From a bacterium (GTDB lineage: Bacteria; Sysuimicrobiota; Sysuimicrobiia; Sysuimicrobiales; Thermofontiviventaceae), in assembly GCA_030550015.1 (NCBI GenBank), contig JAUQQG010000064.1:1-38800 (forward strand): a stretch of DNA of 38,800 nucleotides, given 5' to 3'. The notes beneath the pieces were generated by a model that made no database searches, was not told where the DNA came from, and saw nothing but the letters and a program-made list of their open reading frames with translations. The translations under genes and the position numbers were made by a program. Positions 16,361 through 24,838 of the stretch are shown here, in pieces; the stretch's first letter is position 1; each line of letters begins with the position of its first letter.

Positions 16361-17089
16361 ATGGCTAAAGTCGACGTTACAAGCGTGATTCCCCTCTATT
16401 TCCAGGTACGTGAGGATATCCGGCGTCGTATTGAATCTGGGGAATGGAAACCTGGGGATCCCATCCCTTCTGAGACAGAACTGCAGTCTATGTACGGCGT
16501 CAGCCGCGCCACCATCCGCCAGGCCCTTACCGAAATCGTGCGCGAGGGGCTGCTCATCCGGAAGCAAGGACGTGGGACATTCGTGGCTCCCCAGAAGATC
16601 GCAGAAACGCTACCCAGGCTTGTCAGCTTCACAGAGGAGATGCGGAGGCGAGGGCTCACCCCCTCTACTCGAAGGATCAAAGTGGAGGTACTGCCCGAAG
16701 CTCCGAAACGGGTTCAAGAAGCATTGGGCACCCCTGCCAGCGAACCCTTCCTTCGGATCGAACGCGTTCGCTGTGCAGATGATCGCCCCATTGTGCTCCT
16801 CGTTTCCTATCTTCCAGGATCGCTTGGGATCGATCCCAAAGAGGACTTCTCGGGCTCTTTGTACGAACTCCTCGAGGTCAAGTATGGAATCAGGCTTGGG
16901 GAGGCCCTCCAAGTCATTGAAGCCGGAGTCGCGGATGAGACCCTTGCGGAGCAACTGGAAATCGATGAAGGAGATCCCATCCTCATTATTCGCAGGAGCA
17001 CGTTCTCGAAAGCGAAAGCTCCGGTGGAGTATGTAGAGGGGTTCTATGCCGCCGAACGCTACCGCTATTCCATCCGATTGGAACGTTGA
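16361..17089 (+). CDS. GntR-family regulator, HutC type with UTRA domain
   Basis: A 242-residue transcription factor. The winged helix is at about residues 10-75 (IPLYFQVREDIRRRIESGEW and GVSRATIRQALTEIVREGLL). The UTRA ligand domain follows (residues 85-240), with the linker IRKQGRGTFVAPQK and the closing YVEGFYAAERYRYSI. HutC-type regulators usually sense sugars or sugar phosphates and repress neighbouring transport genes. The ATG at 16361 has GAGGAG 7 bases upstream, and the promoter rules out earlier starts. It heads the binding-protein operon and carries a palindrome in its promoter, so self-repression lifted by the transported sugar is likely. Confidence 0.92.
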   Translation: MAKVDVTSVIPLYFQVREDIRRRIESGEWKPGDPIPSETELQSMYGVSRATIRQALTEIVREGLLIRKQGRGTFVAPQKIAETLPRLVSFTEEMRRRGLTPSTRRIKVEVLPEAPKRVQEALGTPASEPFLRIERVRCADDRPIVLLVSYLPGSLGIDPKEDFSGSLYELLEVKYGIRLGEALQVIEAGVADETLAEQLEIDEGDPILIIRRSTFSKAKAPVEYVEGFYAAERYRYSIRLER

Positions 17090-17194
17090 TGGAAGGAAGA
17101 CCAACTTCCTGGACAAGGAGGTGGGAGGGGCAAAGGATCGTTGAACGAGAAGAGGTATCACTGCGGCGGAGATCCAAGGAGGAGGTGAAAGGAC

Positions 17195-18685
17195 ATGTGG
17201 TACCGCTCCCGCGGTGTATGTTTTCTGATCATCACCCTTCTCTCCATCTCCCTACTGACTGCAGGAGCCTCCGGTCAGCAGAAGCGCTTCTCTGGAGTCA
17301 CCCTTACGGTAATCACACAGAACCCACCCTACATTGCCAAGGCTGTGCAGATGTTTGCCCCAGAGTGGGAGAAGCGGACGGGCGGGAAGATCAACCTCGT
17401 CACAGCCCCATTCGGTGAGCTCTATTCCAAACTCATGTCTTCCTTCACTCTTGGCACCGCTGCCTATGACCTCTCCCTGTTTGCTTCTGCATGGATGGGG
17501 GACTTCGCTGGGAACAAGTACCTCTTAGACCTTACCGACCGCATCAAAGCCGACAAGGACCTCAAGTGGGAGGATATCCTCCCTACATACCAGCAAACGG
17601 TAACATGGGGAGGTCGCCTCTATGCTCTCCCCATTGACGGAGATGTGCACACGGTGTACTATCGCCGTGACGCCCTTGAGAACCCTAAGTACAAGGCGCA
17701 GTTCAAGGCAAAGTATGGCTACGACCTCCGCCCGCCCCAGACTTGGAAAGAGTACCGGGACATCGCCGAGTTCTTCAATGGCTGGGATTGGGTCGGTGAT
17801 GGAAAGAAGCACTATGGGGTCCTCGAGGCCTTCAAGCGTGGCGGCCAGGCATTCTGGTTCTTTATGTCCCATGCTGCAGCCTACGTGAGCGTCCCGGGCC
17901 AGAAAGGGAACATGTTCTTCGACCCAGACACCATGAAACCACAGATCAACAATCCAGGGTTCGTCAAAGCCCTTGAGGACTGGGTTGCGCTCGTGAAGTT
18001 CGGACCACCAGGGATGATCAACTTCGATTCTGGAGACGTGCGGAGCCAGTTTGCCGCTGGCACAGCGGCGCTGGCCCTCGACTGGGGCGATACAGGGATC
18101 GTGGGCGACACCGACCCCAAGTCAGTGGTCAAGGGGAAGATCGGGACTATCGTCCTCCCAGGATCCCTGGAGGTCTACAACTATAAGACCGGGAAGTGGA
18201 CGAAACTCACGAAACCGAACGTCGCGCCTTATCTAGCATTTGGAGGATGGGTCTGCGGGGTGATGGCAACCACCAAACATCCTGATGCCGCCTATGACTT
18301 CTGTCGGACCATCGCCGAACCAAAGAACAGCTACATCGCCGTAACCACTGCAGAAACTGGCCTGAACCCGTTCAGGGCGTCGCACTTCGCAGACCTCTCA
18401 GGATGGAAGAAGTTTGGCTTCGTGGAACCTGATCTGAGTTCCTACCTTGGGGCGATCAAAGCCTCGCTCTCCCATCCCAATGCCCAGCTGGACCTGAAGC
18501 TACCGGGTCAGGCACGTTACCTGGATGCGTTGGAGACGCAGCTTGCCCGTGCCGCAGCTGGTGAGATCTCTCCCAAAGCCGCACTCGACGCGGCGGCAGC
18601 CGAATGGGAGAAGATCACCAACGAGCTCGGACGCGACAAGATGCGAAGGCTCTACCGCGAATGGCTTGGTTTGCCAGCAAAGTAG
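17195..18685 (+). CDS. Sugar ABC transporter substrate-binding protein (MalE/family 1 type)
   Basis: A 496-residue periplasmic binding protein for a sugar or oligosaccharide. A signal peptide is visible (LIITLLSISLLTAGASGQQ), without a lipobox cysteine. The mature protein has family segments such as VTVITQNP-like start, FGELYSKLMSSFTLGTAAYD, GRLYALPIDGDVHTVYYRRD and a C-terminal YREWLGL. It is longer than most MalE proteins. GGAGGAGG 12 bases before the ATG gives a strong ribosome site. Two permease genes follow, separated by a very stable hairpin, and no ATPase gene is in this run, so a shared MsmK/UgpC-type ATPase encoded elsewhere is implied. Confidence 0.88.
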   Translation: MWYRSRGVCFLIITLLSISLLTAGASGQQKRFSGVTLTVITQNPPYIAKAVQMFAPEWEKRTGGKINLVTAPFGELYSKLMSSFTLGTAAYDLSLFASAWMGDFAGNKYLLDLTDRIKADKDLKWEDILPTYQQTVTWGGRLYALPIDGDVHTVYYRRDALENPKYKAQFKAKYGYDLRPPQTWKEYRDIAEFFNGWDWVGDGKKHYGVLEAFKRGGQAFWFFMSHAAAYVSVPGQKGNMFFDPDTMKPQINNPGFVKALEDWVALVKFGPPGMINFDSGDVRSQFAAGTAALALDWGDTGIVGDTDPKSVVKGKIGTIVLPGSLEVYNYKTGKWTKLTKPNVAPYLAFGGWVCGVMATTKHPDAAYDFCRTIAEPKNSYIAVTTAETGLNPFRASHFADLSGWKKFGFVEPDLSSYLGAIKASLSHPNAQLDLKLPGQARYLDALETQLARAAAGEISPKAALDAAAAEWEKITNELGRDKMRRLYREWLGLPAK

Positions 18686-18696
18686 ACCTCCAGCCG

Positions 18697-18735
18697 AGGG
18701 AGGGGACATCCTGCGATGCAGGATGTCCCCTCCCT
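18697..18735 (+). promoter_or_regulatory. Perfect 18-bp hairpin between binding-protein and permease genes
   Basis: The arms 18697-18714 and 18718-18735 are fully complementary with a 3-base loop. There is no T-run after it, so it is not a standard terminator. It lies 11 bases after the binding-protein stop. It probably protects the upstream mRNA end and lowers permease expression, as intergenic hairpins in maltose-type operons do. A possible permease start codon (18716) falls in its loop. Confidence 0.8.
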
Positions 18736-19642
18736 GCACGAAGTATCTCGTGATCTCATGGGAAGACAAAGAAGTCGCGGATCTCAGGCCTTGCCGTTCC
18801 TATTGCCTGCTGTCAGCATCTTACTGTGCTTCACCATCTTCCCCTTCCTGTTTACGGTTGCACTGACCTTCAGCCGGGTCTCCTTAGTAGGAGGCCTCAA
18901 GCTCCAGTTCGGGGGCTTGCAAAACTGGATCCGCTTGGTCCAAGACGACCGATTTTGGAATTCCCTGGGGAACACCCTCTTCATTGTGGCGGTCGCGGTC
19001 TCTGTGGAGTTCATCCTAGGGCTCGGCCTCGCGCTCCTCATCAATCGACCGCTTCGTGGGGGCGCCTTCTTCCGGACGATCTTTATCCTGCCAATGGCCC
19101 TTGCCCCCATTGCCATTGGCTATATTTGGCTGATGATCTACCACGAGACCATTGGGCCGCTCAATGTGCTCCTTGAACGGATCGGGCTTCCTCCTGTAGG
19201 TTGGGTGAGTCGCCGGAACGTCGCCATCTACTCGATCATCATCACAGATATCTGGCACTGGACGCCGTTCATGTTCATTGTGCTCCTTGCAGGGTTACAA
19301 TCCCTTCCTGCGGAGATCCTCGAAGCAGCACAGATCGATGGGACTTCTGGCTGGCAGCTCTTCCGATACATCACATTTCCAATGCTCCGCCCGACAGCGA
19401 TCGCGGCGATCATCCTGCGTAGCCTCGAAGCCTTCAAGATCGTCGATGAAATCTTCATCATCACGGGAGGAGGACCTGGGGTAAGCACAGAAAGCCTTAC
19501 GCTGCATGCATATTACATCGGCTTCCTCTCCTTCGACCTCGCCTACGGCGCCACCATCGCCATGAGCCTGTTCTTGCTGGTCCTTGTGGTGGCTCTCTCA
19601 ATGGTCCGGATCACTCAACGGTACCAGAGGGTGGAGGTATGA
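18716..19642 (+). CDS. Sugar ABC transporter permease, MalF/UgpA type
   Basis: A permease of up to 308 residues with about six transmembrane segments (first at LPFLLPAVSILLCFTIFPFL). The EAA loop is ILEAAQIDGTSGWQLFRYIT followed by FPMLRP, which docks the ATPase. The start is uncertain. The ATG at 18716 has GGGAGGGG about 10 bases upstream, but both are buried in the 18-bp hairpin. The ATG at 18758 (MGRQRSRGSQ) is outside it but lacks a ribosome site. It pairs with the next gene to form the pore. Confidence 0.88.
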   Translation: MQDVPSLHEVSRDLMGRQRSRGSQALPFLLPAVSILLCFTIFPFLFTVALTFSRVSLVGGLKLQFGGLQNWIRLVQDDRFWNSLGNTLFIVAVAVSVEFILGLGLALLINRPLRGGAFFRTIFILPMALAPIAIGYIWLMIYHETIGPLNVLLERIGLPPVGWVSRRNVAIYSIIITDIWHWTPFMFIVLLAGLQSLPAEILEAAQIDGTSGWQLFRYITFPMLRPTAIAAIILRSLEAFKIVDEIFIITGGGPGVSTESLTLHAYYIGFLSFDLAYGATIAMSLFLLVLVVALSMVRITQRYQRVEV

Positions 19643-19645
19643 CCT

Positions 19646-20497
19646 ATGTGGATGCGGGTATTCAAGGCCGTTTTCATCTATGCAGCTCTCCTTGCCTGGT
19701 CAGTGTTTGCGCTCTTCCCTCTTTACTGGATGGTCATTGCCTCCTTCAAGGATCCTCTTGCCGTCAGTCAGGGACCCACGTTCATTCCATGGGTCGATTT
19801 CCAGCCCACACTCTCCGCGTGGAAGGCAATTCTCTTTGGCATCGAACGCGAGACTATTCGGGGCCCCTTGGTCAATAGCACTGTCATCGGGTTAGGGAGC
19901 ACCATTCTCGTTGTCCTCGTAGGTGCCATGGCGGCATACGGCCTTACCCGTTTCCAGATCCAAGCAGGGCCCTTCCGAAACCAGGATCTTCTCTTCTGGA
20001 TTGTCTCCCAGAGGATCATGCCCCCCATCGTCACAGGGCTCGCGCTGTTCATGATGTTGCGTGTCCTTGGCCTGATCGATACACGAACTGGTATGATCCT
20101 CGTGTACACTGCGTTCAACCTTCCCCTCGCCGTGTGGCTCATGCATAACTTCTTCCAACAGATCCCTCCGGATATCGAAGAGGCAGCTCTTGTGGACGGG
20201 GCATCACGGGGAAGGGTACTCTGGCACATCGTCTTGCCCGTCTCCCTTCCAGGGCTGGTGGCGACCTTCCTCTTCTGCCTCGTGTTTGCTTGGAACGAAT
20301 TCCTCCTAGCGCTCATCTTAACGTTTAACCGGGCACGGACCATGCCCATCCTAATCGCTGCGCAGCACTCCCAACGGATGATTGAGTGGTGGTCTCTGTC
20401 TGCGATGTCTCTCATCACCATTGCCCCAGTTGTCCTGATCACTCTGGTACTCCAACGGTATCTCATTACAAATGTTCTCGCAGGGGCGGGACGATAA
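19646..20497 (+). CDS. Sugar ABC transporter permease, MalG/UgpE type
   Basis: A 283-residue inner-membrane permease, partner of the preceding MalF-like protein. An N-terminal membrane segment (VFIYAALLAWSVFALFPLYW) is followed by five more. The EAA loop is DIEEAALVDGASRGRVLWHI and then VLPVSLPGL. It starts 3 bases after the upstream stop, with GGTGGAGG serving as ribosome site. No ATPase gene follows, so this transporter must borrow one from another locus. Confidence 0.92.
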   Translation: MWMRVFKAVFIYAALLAWSVFALFPLYWMVIASFKDPLAVSQGPTFIPWVDFQPTLSAWKAILFGIERETIRGPLVNSTVIGLGSTILVVLVGAMAAYGLTRFQIQAGPFRNQDLLFWIVSQRIMPPIVTGLALFMMLRVLGLIDTRTGMILVYTAFNLPLAVWLMHNFFQQIPPDIEEAALVDGASRGRVLWHIVLPVSLPGLVATFLFCLVFAWNEFLLALILTFNRARTMPILIAAQHSQRMIEWWSLSAMSLITIAPVVLITLVLQRYLITNVLAGAGR

Positions 20498-20533
20498 AGA
20501 TCGAGAAATCTTCGATCGAAGGAGGTGCGAGCG

Positions 20534-21559
20534 ATGGAGTATCGATTCCTAGGCCGGACGGGCCTTCAGGTTTCGGCGCTCTGTTTCGGCACACAGACCT
20601 TCGGATGGGGAGCTGATGAACGCACGGCACACGCGATGCTCGACCGGTTCGTAGATGCAGGCGGGAATTTCCTCGATAGCGCAGACAGCTACAATCAAGG
20701 ACAATCCGAAACGATCGTAGGAACATGGCTCAAGTCACGGAAAAACAGGGATCACCTTGTGATCGCCACAAAGGTCTTCTTCCCTACAGGACCTGGGCCC
20801 AACGACAGGGGGCTCTCGCGGAAACATCTCCTGACCGCGGTGGAGGGGAGCCTCCGAAGGTTGCAAACCGACTACATCGACCTTTACCAGATGCACTGTT
20901 GGGATGCAGCGACACCGCTGGAGGAAACGCTTGAGACCCTCAACGACCTTGTACGCTCTGGGAAGGTCCGCTATATCGGAGCTTCCAACTTCACCCCTTC
21001 CCAGCTTGATCGCGCCCTCATGTTAAGCCGGTTTCATGGCTGGGCACGCGTGGAGTGCTTGCAACCAGAGTACAGCCTCCTTGTCAGGAGCCCGGAATGG
21101 GAATTGCTCCCTCTCTGCCGCGCGGAGGGTGTCGGGGTCATTCCTTGGTCTCCCCTGGCCGGAGGATGGCTAACAGGAAAGTACCGGAAGGGTCAGCCCA
21201 TCCCTCCAGAGAGCCGTGCCGGCCGGAGGGACCGCTTCGAAGATCTCCCCGAACAGCGAGCCACGGAGCAGGCCTGGGAGGTAATCGAAACCCTCGTAGA
21301 AGTAGCGAGGGAGGTCGAGAAGACGCCGTCCCAGGTCGCCCTGAACTGGTTGCTCCAGCAACCGGGTGTAACAGCACCGATCTTCGGAGCCCGCACGATC
21401 GAACAGCTCGAGGAAAACCTCGGGGCGGTAGGGTGGAAGTTGTCCTCTGAACATGTGAAGCGGCTCTCTGATGTTAGCTCCATACCCTGGCCGTCCCCCT
21501 ACAGCTTCATCGCCCGGTATACCCGGGAAAGGCCTGGGAAGGAACCGCTCGCGCCATAG
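20534..21559 (+). CDS. Aldo/keto reductase
   Basis: A 341-residue NAD(P)H-dependent oxidoreductase with a TIM-barrel fold. The catalytic set is visible: Asp and Tyr in [14 protein letters not shown], Lys in LVIATKVFF, and His in LYQMHCWD. The C terminus holds cofactor residues ([17 protein letters not shown]). The ATG at 20534 has AGGAGGTG 6 bases upstream, preferred over an upstream codon at 20525. It sits between the sugar permease and sugar kinase genes in one run, so it probably reduces or oxidises the imported sugar or a derivative. The substrate cannot be told from sequence. Confidence 0.9.
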   Translation: MEYRFLGRTGLQVSALCFGTQTFGWGADERTAHAMLDRFVDAGGNFLDSADSYNQGQSETIVGTWLKSRKNRDHLVIATKVFFPTGPGPNDRGLSRKHLLTAVEGSLRRLQTDYIDLYQMHCWDAATPLEETLETLNDLVRSGKVRYIGASNFTPSQLDRALMLSRFHGWARVECLQPEYSLLVRSPEWELLPLCRAEGVGVIPWSPLAGGWLTGKYRKGQPIPPESRAGRRDRFEDLPEQRATEQAWEVIETLVEVAREVEKTPSQVALNWLLQQPGVTAPIFGARTIEQLEENLGAVGWKLSSEHVKRLSDVSSIPWPSPYSFIARYTRERPGKEPLAP

Positions 21560-21580
21560 AGAACACTAGACAGAGAGCCG

Positions 21581-22507
21581 ATGAAGACCGTTGCCGTTGT
21601 GGGCAGCATCATCACGGACCTAGCGGTTCTCACTCCACGTTACCCGAATCGAGGGGAGAACATCCTCGCGCACCGGCTGCAGATTGGACCGGGAGGGAAG
21701 GGAGCAAACGCGGCTGTCGCGGCAGCTCGCCTTGGCGCTAGGTCTATTCTCGTGGGCAGGGTAGGCGACGACGAATTCGGTCGGCAGGAGCTCGCTGCGC
21801 TCCGCGCCGAAGGCGTCAATATCGACGCGGTAGGGATCGACCCAGAGGTCCAGACAGGCACAGCGATCATCCTCGTTGACGATGAAGGAGAGAATACCAT
21901 TTTGGTCATTATCGGGGCCAATGCCAAGTTAACCCCCTCCCACGTGGAGGAGGGCCTGGCTCCGCACTGGCAATCCCTAGACGCTCTCCTTGTAAACTTT
22001 GAGGTCCCCCCGGAGACAGTCGCAGCTGCCGTGGAAGGGGCATCGTCCCGCGGTATCCCGGTGATTGTGGACGCTGGACCTCCCCGTACGTACGGACCGG
22101 AGATCTGGGCCAAAGCCACAGTGATCTCTCCCAACGAGCTGGAACTCTCCACGCTTGTTGGATACCCCGCCGCAGAGGAGAACCAGGTCCAAGCGGCGCG
22201 TGAACTTCTCAAAGCAGGTCCGAAAGCTGTAGTCCTCAAACTTGGTGCACGAGGATCGCTCTTGGTCACGGAGGAGGAAGTTCGCCGGATCCCCGCATTC
22301 CAAGTGCATGTTGTCGATACCACGGGGGCCGGGGATGCGTTTAGCGGTGGCCTTGCGGTGGCCCTCGCTGAGGGAATGCCCCTGCACGAGGCGGTCCGCT
22401 TCGCCAACGCCGCAGGAGCGCTTGCCACGACCCGCGTGGGGACGCTGAGAGTCATGCCATGGCGAGCTGAGGTCGAACAGTTGCTCAAGAACCAGCCCGA
22501 CCAATAG
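21581..22507 (+). CDS. rbsK: PfkB-family sugar kinase, ribokinase-like (first copy)
   Basis: A 308-residue ATP-dependent sugar kinase. N-terminal PfkB signature GGKGANAAVAAARLGA (about residue 40), and C-terminal DTTGAGDAFSGGLAVALAEG with the catalytic aspartate. The beginning VVGSIITDLAVLTPRYPNRG matches ribokinase, where the Asn of NxD is replaced by Thr-Asp. It is cotranscribed with the reductase and HAD genes. The window has a second ribokinase (27535-28458) in the rbs-like operon, so the two copies probably act on different sugars. Activity on ribose itself is not proven. Confidence 0.88.
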   Translation: MKTVAVVGSIITDLAVLTPRYPNRGENILAHRLQIGPGGKGANAAVAAARLGARSILVGRVGDDEFGRQELAALRAEGVNIDAVGIDPEVQTGTAIILVDDEGENTILVIIGANAKLTPSHVEEGLAPHWQSLDALLVNFEVPPETVAAAVEGASSRGIPVIVDAGPPRTYGPEIWAKATVISPNELELSTLVGYPAAEENQVQAARELLKAGPKAVVLKLGARGSLLVTEEEVRRIPAFQVHVVDTTGAGDAFSGGLAVALAEGMPLHEAVRFANAAGALATTRVGTLRVMPWRAEVEQLLKNQPDQ

Positions 22508-22513
22508 ATCCGC

Positions 22514-23218
22514 ATGTCTCCAGAGCCTTCCCCCTCACAGAGACGATACCGCGCAGTGATCTTTGACCTCGATGGGGTCCTGGTCGACAGTGAACCCATT
22601 CATTTTGAGGCTCTTAACGAGATCCTGTCTCAAGAAGGGATTACCCTCACCGAGGAAGAGAACCAAGAGTTCCTTGCCCTACCGGCTAACGAAGTATGGG
22701 GACGATTGGCCGGCCGGTATGCCCTACGCGGCCAAGTAGAGGAGTACCTTCAGCGATATGAGAAAGAGGTGATGCATGCATTCCAGAAACCTCTGAAGAG
22801 CCCACCCTTCCTCCCAGATCTCCTCCATACCCTGCAGAGCAAAGGAATCGCCCTGGCTGTCGCATCCTCATCCAGGCGCGAGTGGATCGAGAAGATCCTG
22901 ACCACGCTGAATCTCCGGGAATATTTCGCCGTCATCGTCTCCAGTGATGACGTCCAACGCGGGAAGCCCGATCCGGAGGTTTATCTCTCTGCAGCTCAGC
23001 GCTTAGGTATTCACCCGCAGGAGTGCCTTGCAGTAGAAGATGCACCAAACGGCGTTTTGAGCGCCAAAAGGGCAGGGATGGACGTAGCCGTGGTCCAAGC
23101 GTTCTCTCCACACAGTGGTCCCATCCGGCAAGCCGACTTCACAGTGGGTTCTTTACTCGACATCCTCGCGTTGGTTACCCCTTCCCAAGAGCTGCCTCCC
23201 GCATCCGGCGGACGGTGA
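22514..23218 (+). CDS. HAD-family sugar-phosphate phosphatase / beta-phosphoglucomutase-like
   Basis: A 234-residue haloacid dehalogenase superfamily hydrolase, subfamily IA with a helical cap. Motif I is FDLDGVLVDSEP (nucleophile Asp), motif II lies in ALAVASSSRREWIEKIL, motif III is the Lys of RGKPDPEVYL, and motif IV is CLAVEDAPNGVLSAKRAGM. It may be a beta-phosphoglucomutase or a sugar-phosphate phosphatase. It closes the plus-strand sugar operon, starting 6 bases after the kinase. Its 3' end overlaps the convergent epimerase gene by 44 bases. Confidence 0.88.
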   Translation: MSPEPSPSQRRYRAVIFDLDGVLVDSEPIHFEALNEILSQEGITLTEEENQEFLALPANEVWGRLAGRYALRGQVEEYLQRYEKEVMHAFQKPLKSPPFLPDLLHTLQSKGIALAVASSSRREWIEKILTTLNLREYFAVIVSSDDVQRGKPDPEVYLSAAQRLGIHPQECLAVEDAPNGVLSAKRAGMDVAVVQAFSPHSGPIRQADFTVGSLLDILALVTPSQELPPASGGR

Positions 23219-23843
23219 TCCGAAAATCCTCCCCGGTGAACAAGCCTGTGGATCCACCAACAAGGACGTTGGCCCCCCTCGCGACGAGGAGAGGAATGGT
23301 CCTCTCATTGACGCTTCCATCCACCTCGATATCCACGGCCCTTCCCCTCTCCCGAAGGAAGTTAGACACCGCCTCGATTTTGGGGATCACCGCAGGGACG
23401 AAGGGTTGCCCAGCGAAACCGGGGTCCACGGTCATCAGGAGCACCACCTCCACATGATCCAGCACATACAGGAGGCCATCGACGGGCGTAGCCGGGTTCA
23501 GTGCGACGCCCGCTTCCATCCCCAGACGATGAACCTCCTGGAGGGTCCTGTGGAGGAGCGGGCACGCTTCAAGGTGAACGATGACGCGGTCGCATCCAGC
23601 TTCTGCCAGGGAGGAGAGCAAAACCTCCGGTTGCTCCACCATCAGGTGGGCTTCGAACGGGAGACGTGTCAGGGGCCGCAGGCAGCGGAGGAACCCCGGG
23701 CCAAGCGCGAGGTTCGGAACGAACCCTCCGTCCATCAAGTCGAAGTGGAGGAGATCTACCCCTGCTTCTTCAAGGCAGGCGACCTGTTCTGCGAGGCGCG
23801 TGAGGTCGGCGCACATCAGGGAAGCAGCGATCTTTACGCTCAC
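23175..23843 (-). CDS. alsE: Ribulose-phosphate 3-epimerase family, AlsE-like (D-allulose-6-phosphate 3-epimerase)
   Basis: A 222-residue TIM-barrel epimerase. Metal ligands fit the family: His and Asp in LLHFDLMDGGF, His in EAHLMV, and Asp in DIEVDGSVN. The N-terminal SLMCADL and the segments MTVDPGFAGQPFVP and GGSTGLF resemble E. coli AlsE more than Rpe, which typically has a SILSADF start. A glycine replaces the usual histidine of MDGHFVPN. The GTG start overlaps the permease stop (GTGA). As last gene of the rbs-like operon it would convert allulose-6-phosphate to fructose-6-phosphate, or ribulose-5-phosphate to xylulose-5-phosphate. Confidence 0.75.
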   Translation of the reverse strand: MSVKIAASLMCADLTRLAEQVACLEEAGVDLLHFDLMDGGFVPNLALGPGFLRCLRPLTRLPFEAHLMVEQPEVLLSSLAEAGCDRVIVHLEACPLLHRTLQEVHRLGMEAGVALNPATPVDGLLYVLDHVEVVLLMTVDPGFAGQPFVPAVIPKIEAVSNFLRERGRAVDIEVDGSVNERTIPLLVARGANVLVGGSTGLFTGEDFRITVRRMREAALGKG

Positions 23844-24838
23844 TTGGCATACCTCACTCCCCGGGAAAGCGAGATCGCGGCGATGGCCAGCACTGTACCT
23901 CTTGCCACGTACTGATAAAACGGAGGGACACGGAGCAGGTTCAACACATTCCCTAAGATGGTCATGATGAGGGCTCCCATGAATGTTCCGGTGAGGGAAC
24001 CAATCCCGCCCACAAAACTCACCCCGCCGAGGACCGAGGATGCAATCGCGTCCAGTTCGTATCCCTCGCCGGCGATGGGGTAAGCGGAATCGAGCCGCGC
24101 CGCCGCCATCACACCCCCAAGCCCCGCACAGAACCCAGAGAAGGTGAACGCATAGAGTTTCACCAGGTCCGCCTTCACTCCCGAATACCGCACCGCATCC
24201 TCATTTCCGCCAATGGCATAGATGTAGCGACCGATCCTCGTCCGGGAGAGCACGAGCTGGCCTCCAATATACACTGCCAGCATGAGGAACGTCAGGCCGG
24301 AGAACGGCCCAAAGTAGGTGGCGATGCTGCGGAACTCTGGAGGGAACAGGGAGATCGGCACCCCACCGCTCCAGATCAGAGCTCCACCCCGGGCGACAGC
24401 CATCATCGCCAACGTGGCCACAAAGGATGGGATGCGGACCTTGGTGACGAGAAGGCCGTTCACGGCGCCACACAGAATCCCCACTAGAATCCCGATTCCG
24501 ATGGCCAGATACCCTGAGACTCCCCACCACTTCATGAATCCGGCGGCAACGACACCGGAGAACGCAAGGACTGCGCCAGGGGAGAGGTCGATTCCCCCGG
24601 TGAGGATCACATACGTCTCCCCCGCGGAGAGAACGGCGATCACAGAGACCTGCGCCAGGATGTTCCGGATGTTTGTCGCGGAGAGGAAGTGCGGGGAGAG
24701 AATCGACGAGACGACAATGAGGAACAGGAGTGCCGAGAAAGGCAAAAGCTCCCGGTATTCCCCAAGCCTACCGAGCGTGGTCACCGCGTTTCCCCTTGAA
24801 ACGAACCTCAAACTCCCTTCCTCCTTCCCTGCCCTCAC
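23840..24838 (-). CDS. rbsC: Ribose/allose-type ABC transporter permease (RbsC/AlsC)
   Basis: A 332-residue membrane permease with 8-10 hydrophobic segments. Family segments are TYVILTGGIDLSPGAVLAFS, VNGLLVTKVRIPSFVATL, YAIGGNEDAVRYSGVKAD and LGGVSFVGGIGSLTGTFMGA. The GTG at 24838 overlaps the ATPase stop (GTGA). A TTG at 24811 directly after GGAGGAAGGGAG is another possible start, nine residues shorter. It forms the homodimeric pore of the transporter encoded with RbsA and RbsB. Confidence 0.9.
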   Translation of the reverse strand: MRAGKEEGSLRFVSRGNAVTTLGRLGEYRELLPFSALLFLIVVSSILSPHFLSATNIRNILAQVSVIAVLSAGETYVILTGGIDLSPGAVLAFSGVVAAGFMKWWGVSGYLAIGIGILVGILCGAVNGLLVTKVRIPSFVATLAMMAVARGGALIWSGGVPISLFPPEFRSIATYFGPFSGLTFLMLAVYIGGQLVLSRTRIGRYIYAIGGNEDAVRYSGVKADLVKLYAFTFSGFCAGLGGVMAAARLDSAYPIAGEGYELDAIASSVLGGVSFVGGIGSLTGTFMGALIMTILGNVLNLLRVPPFYQYVARGTVLAIAAISLSRGVRYAK

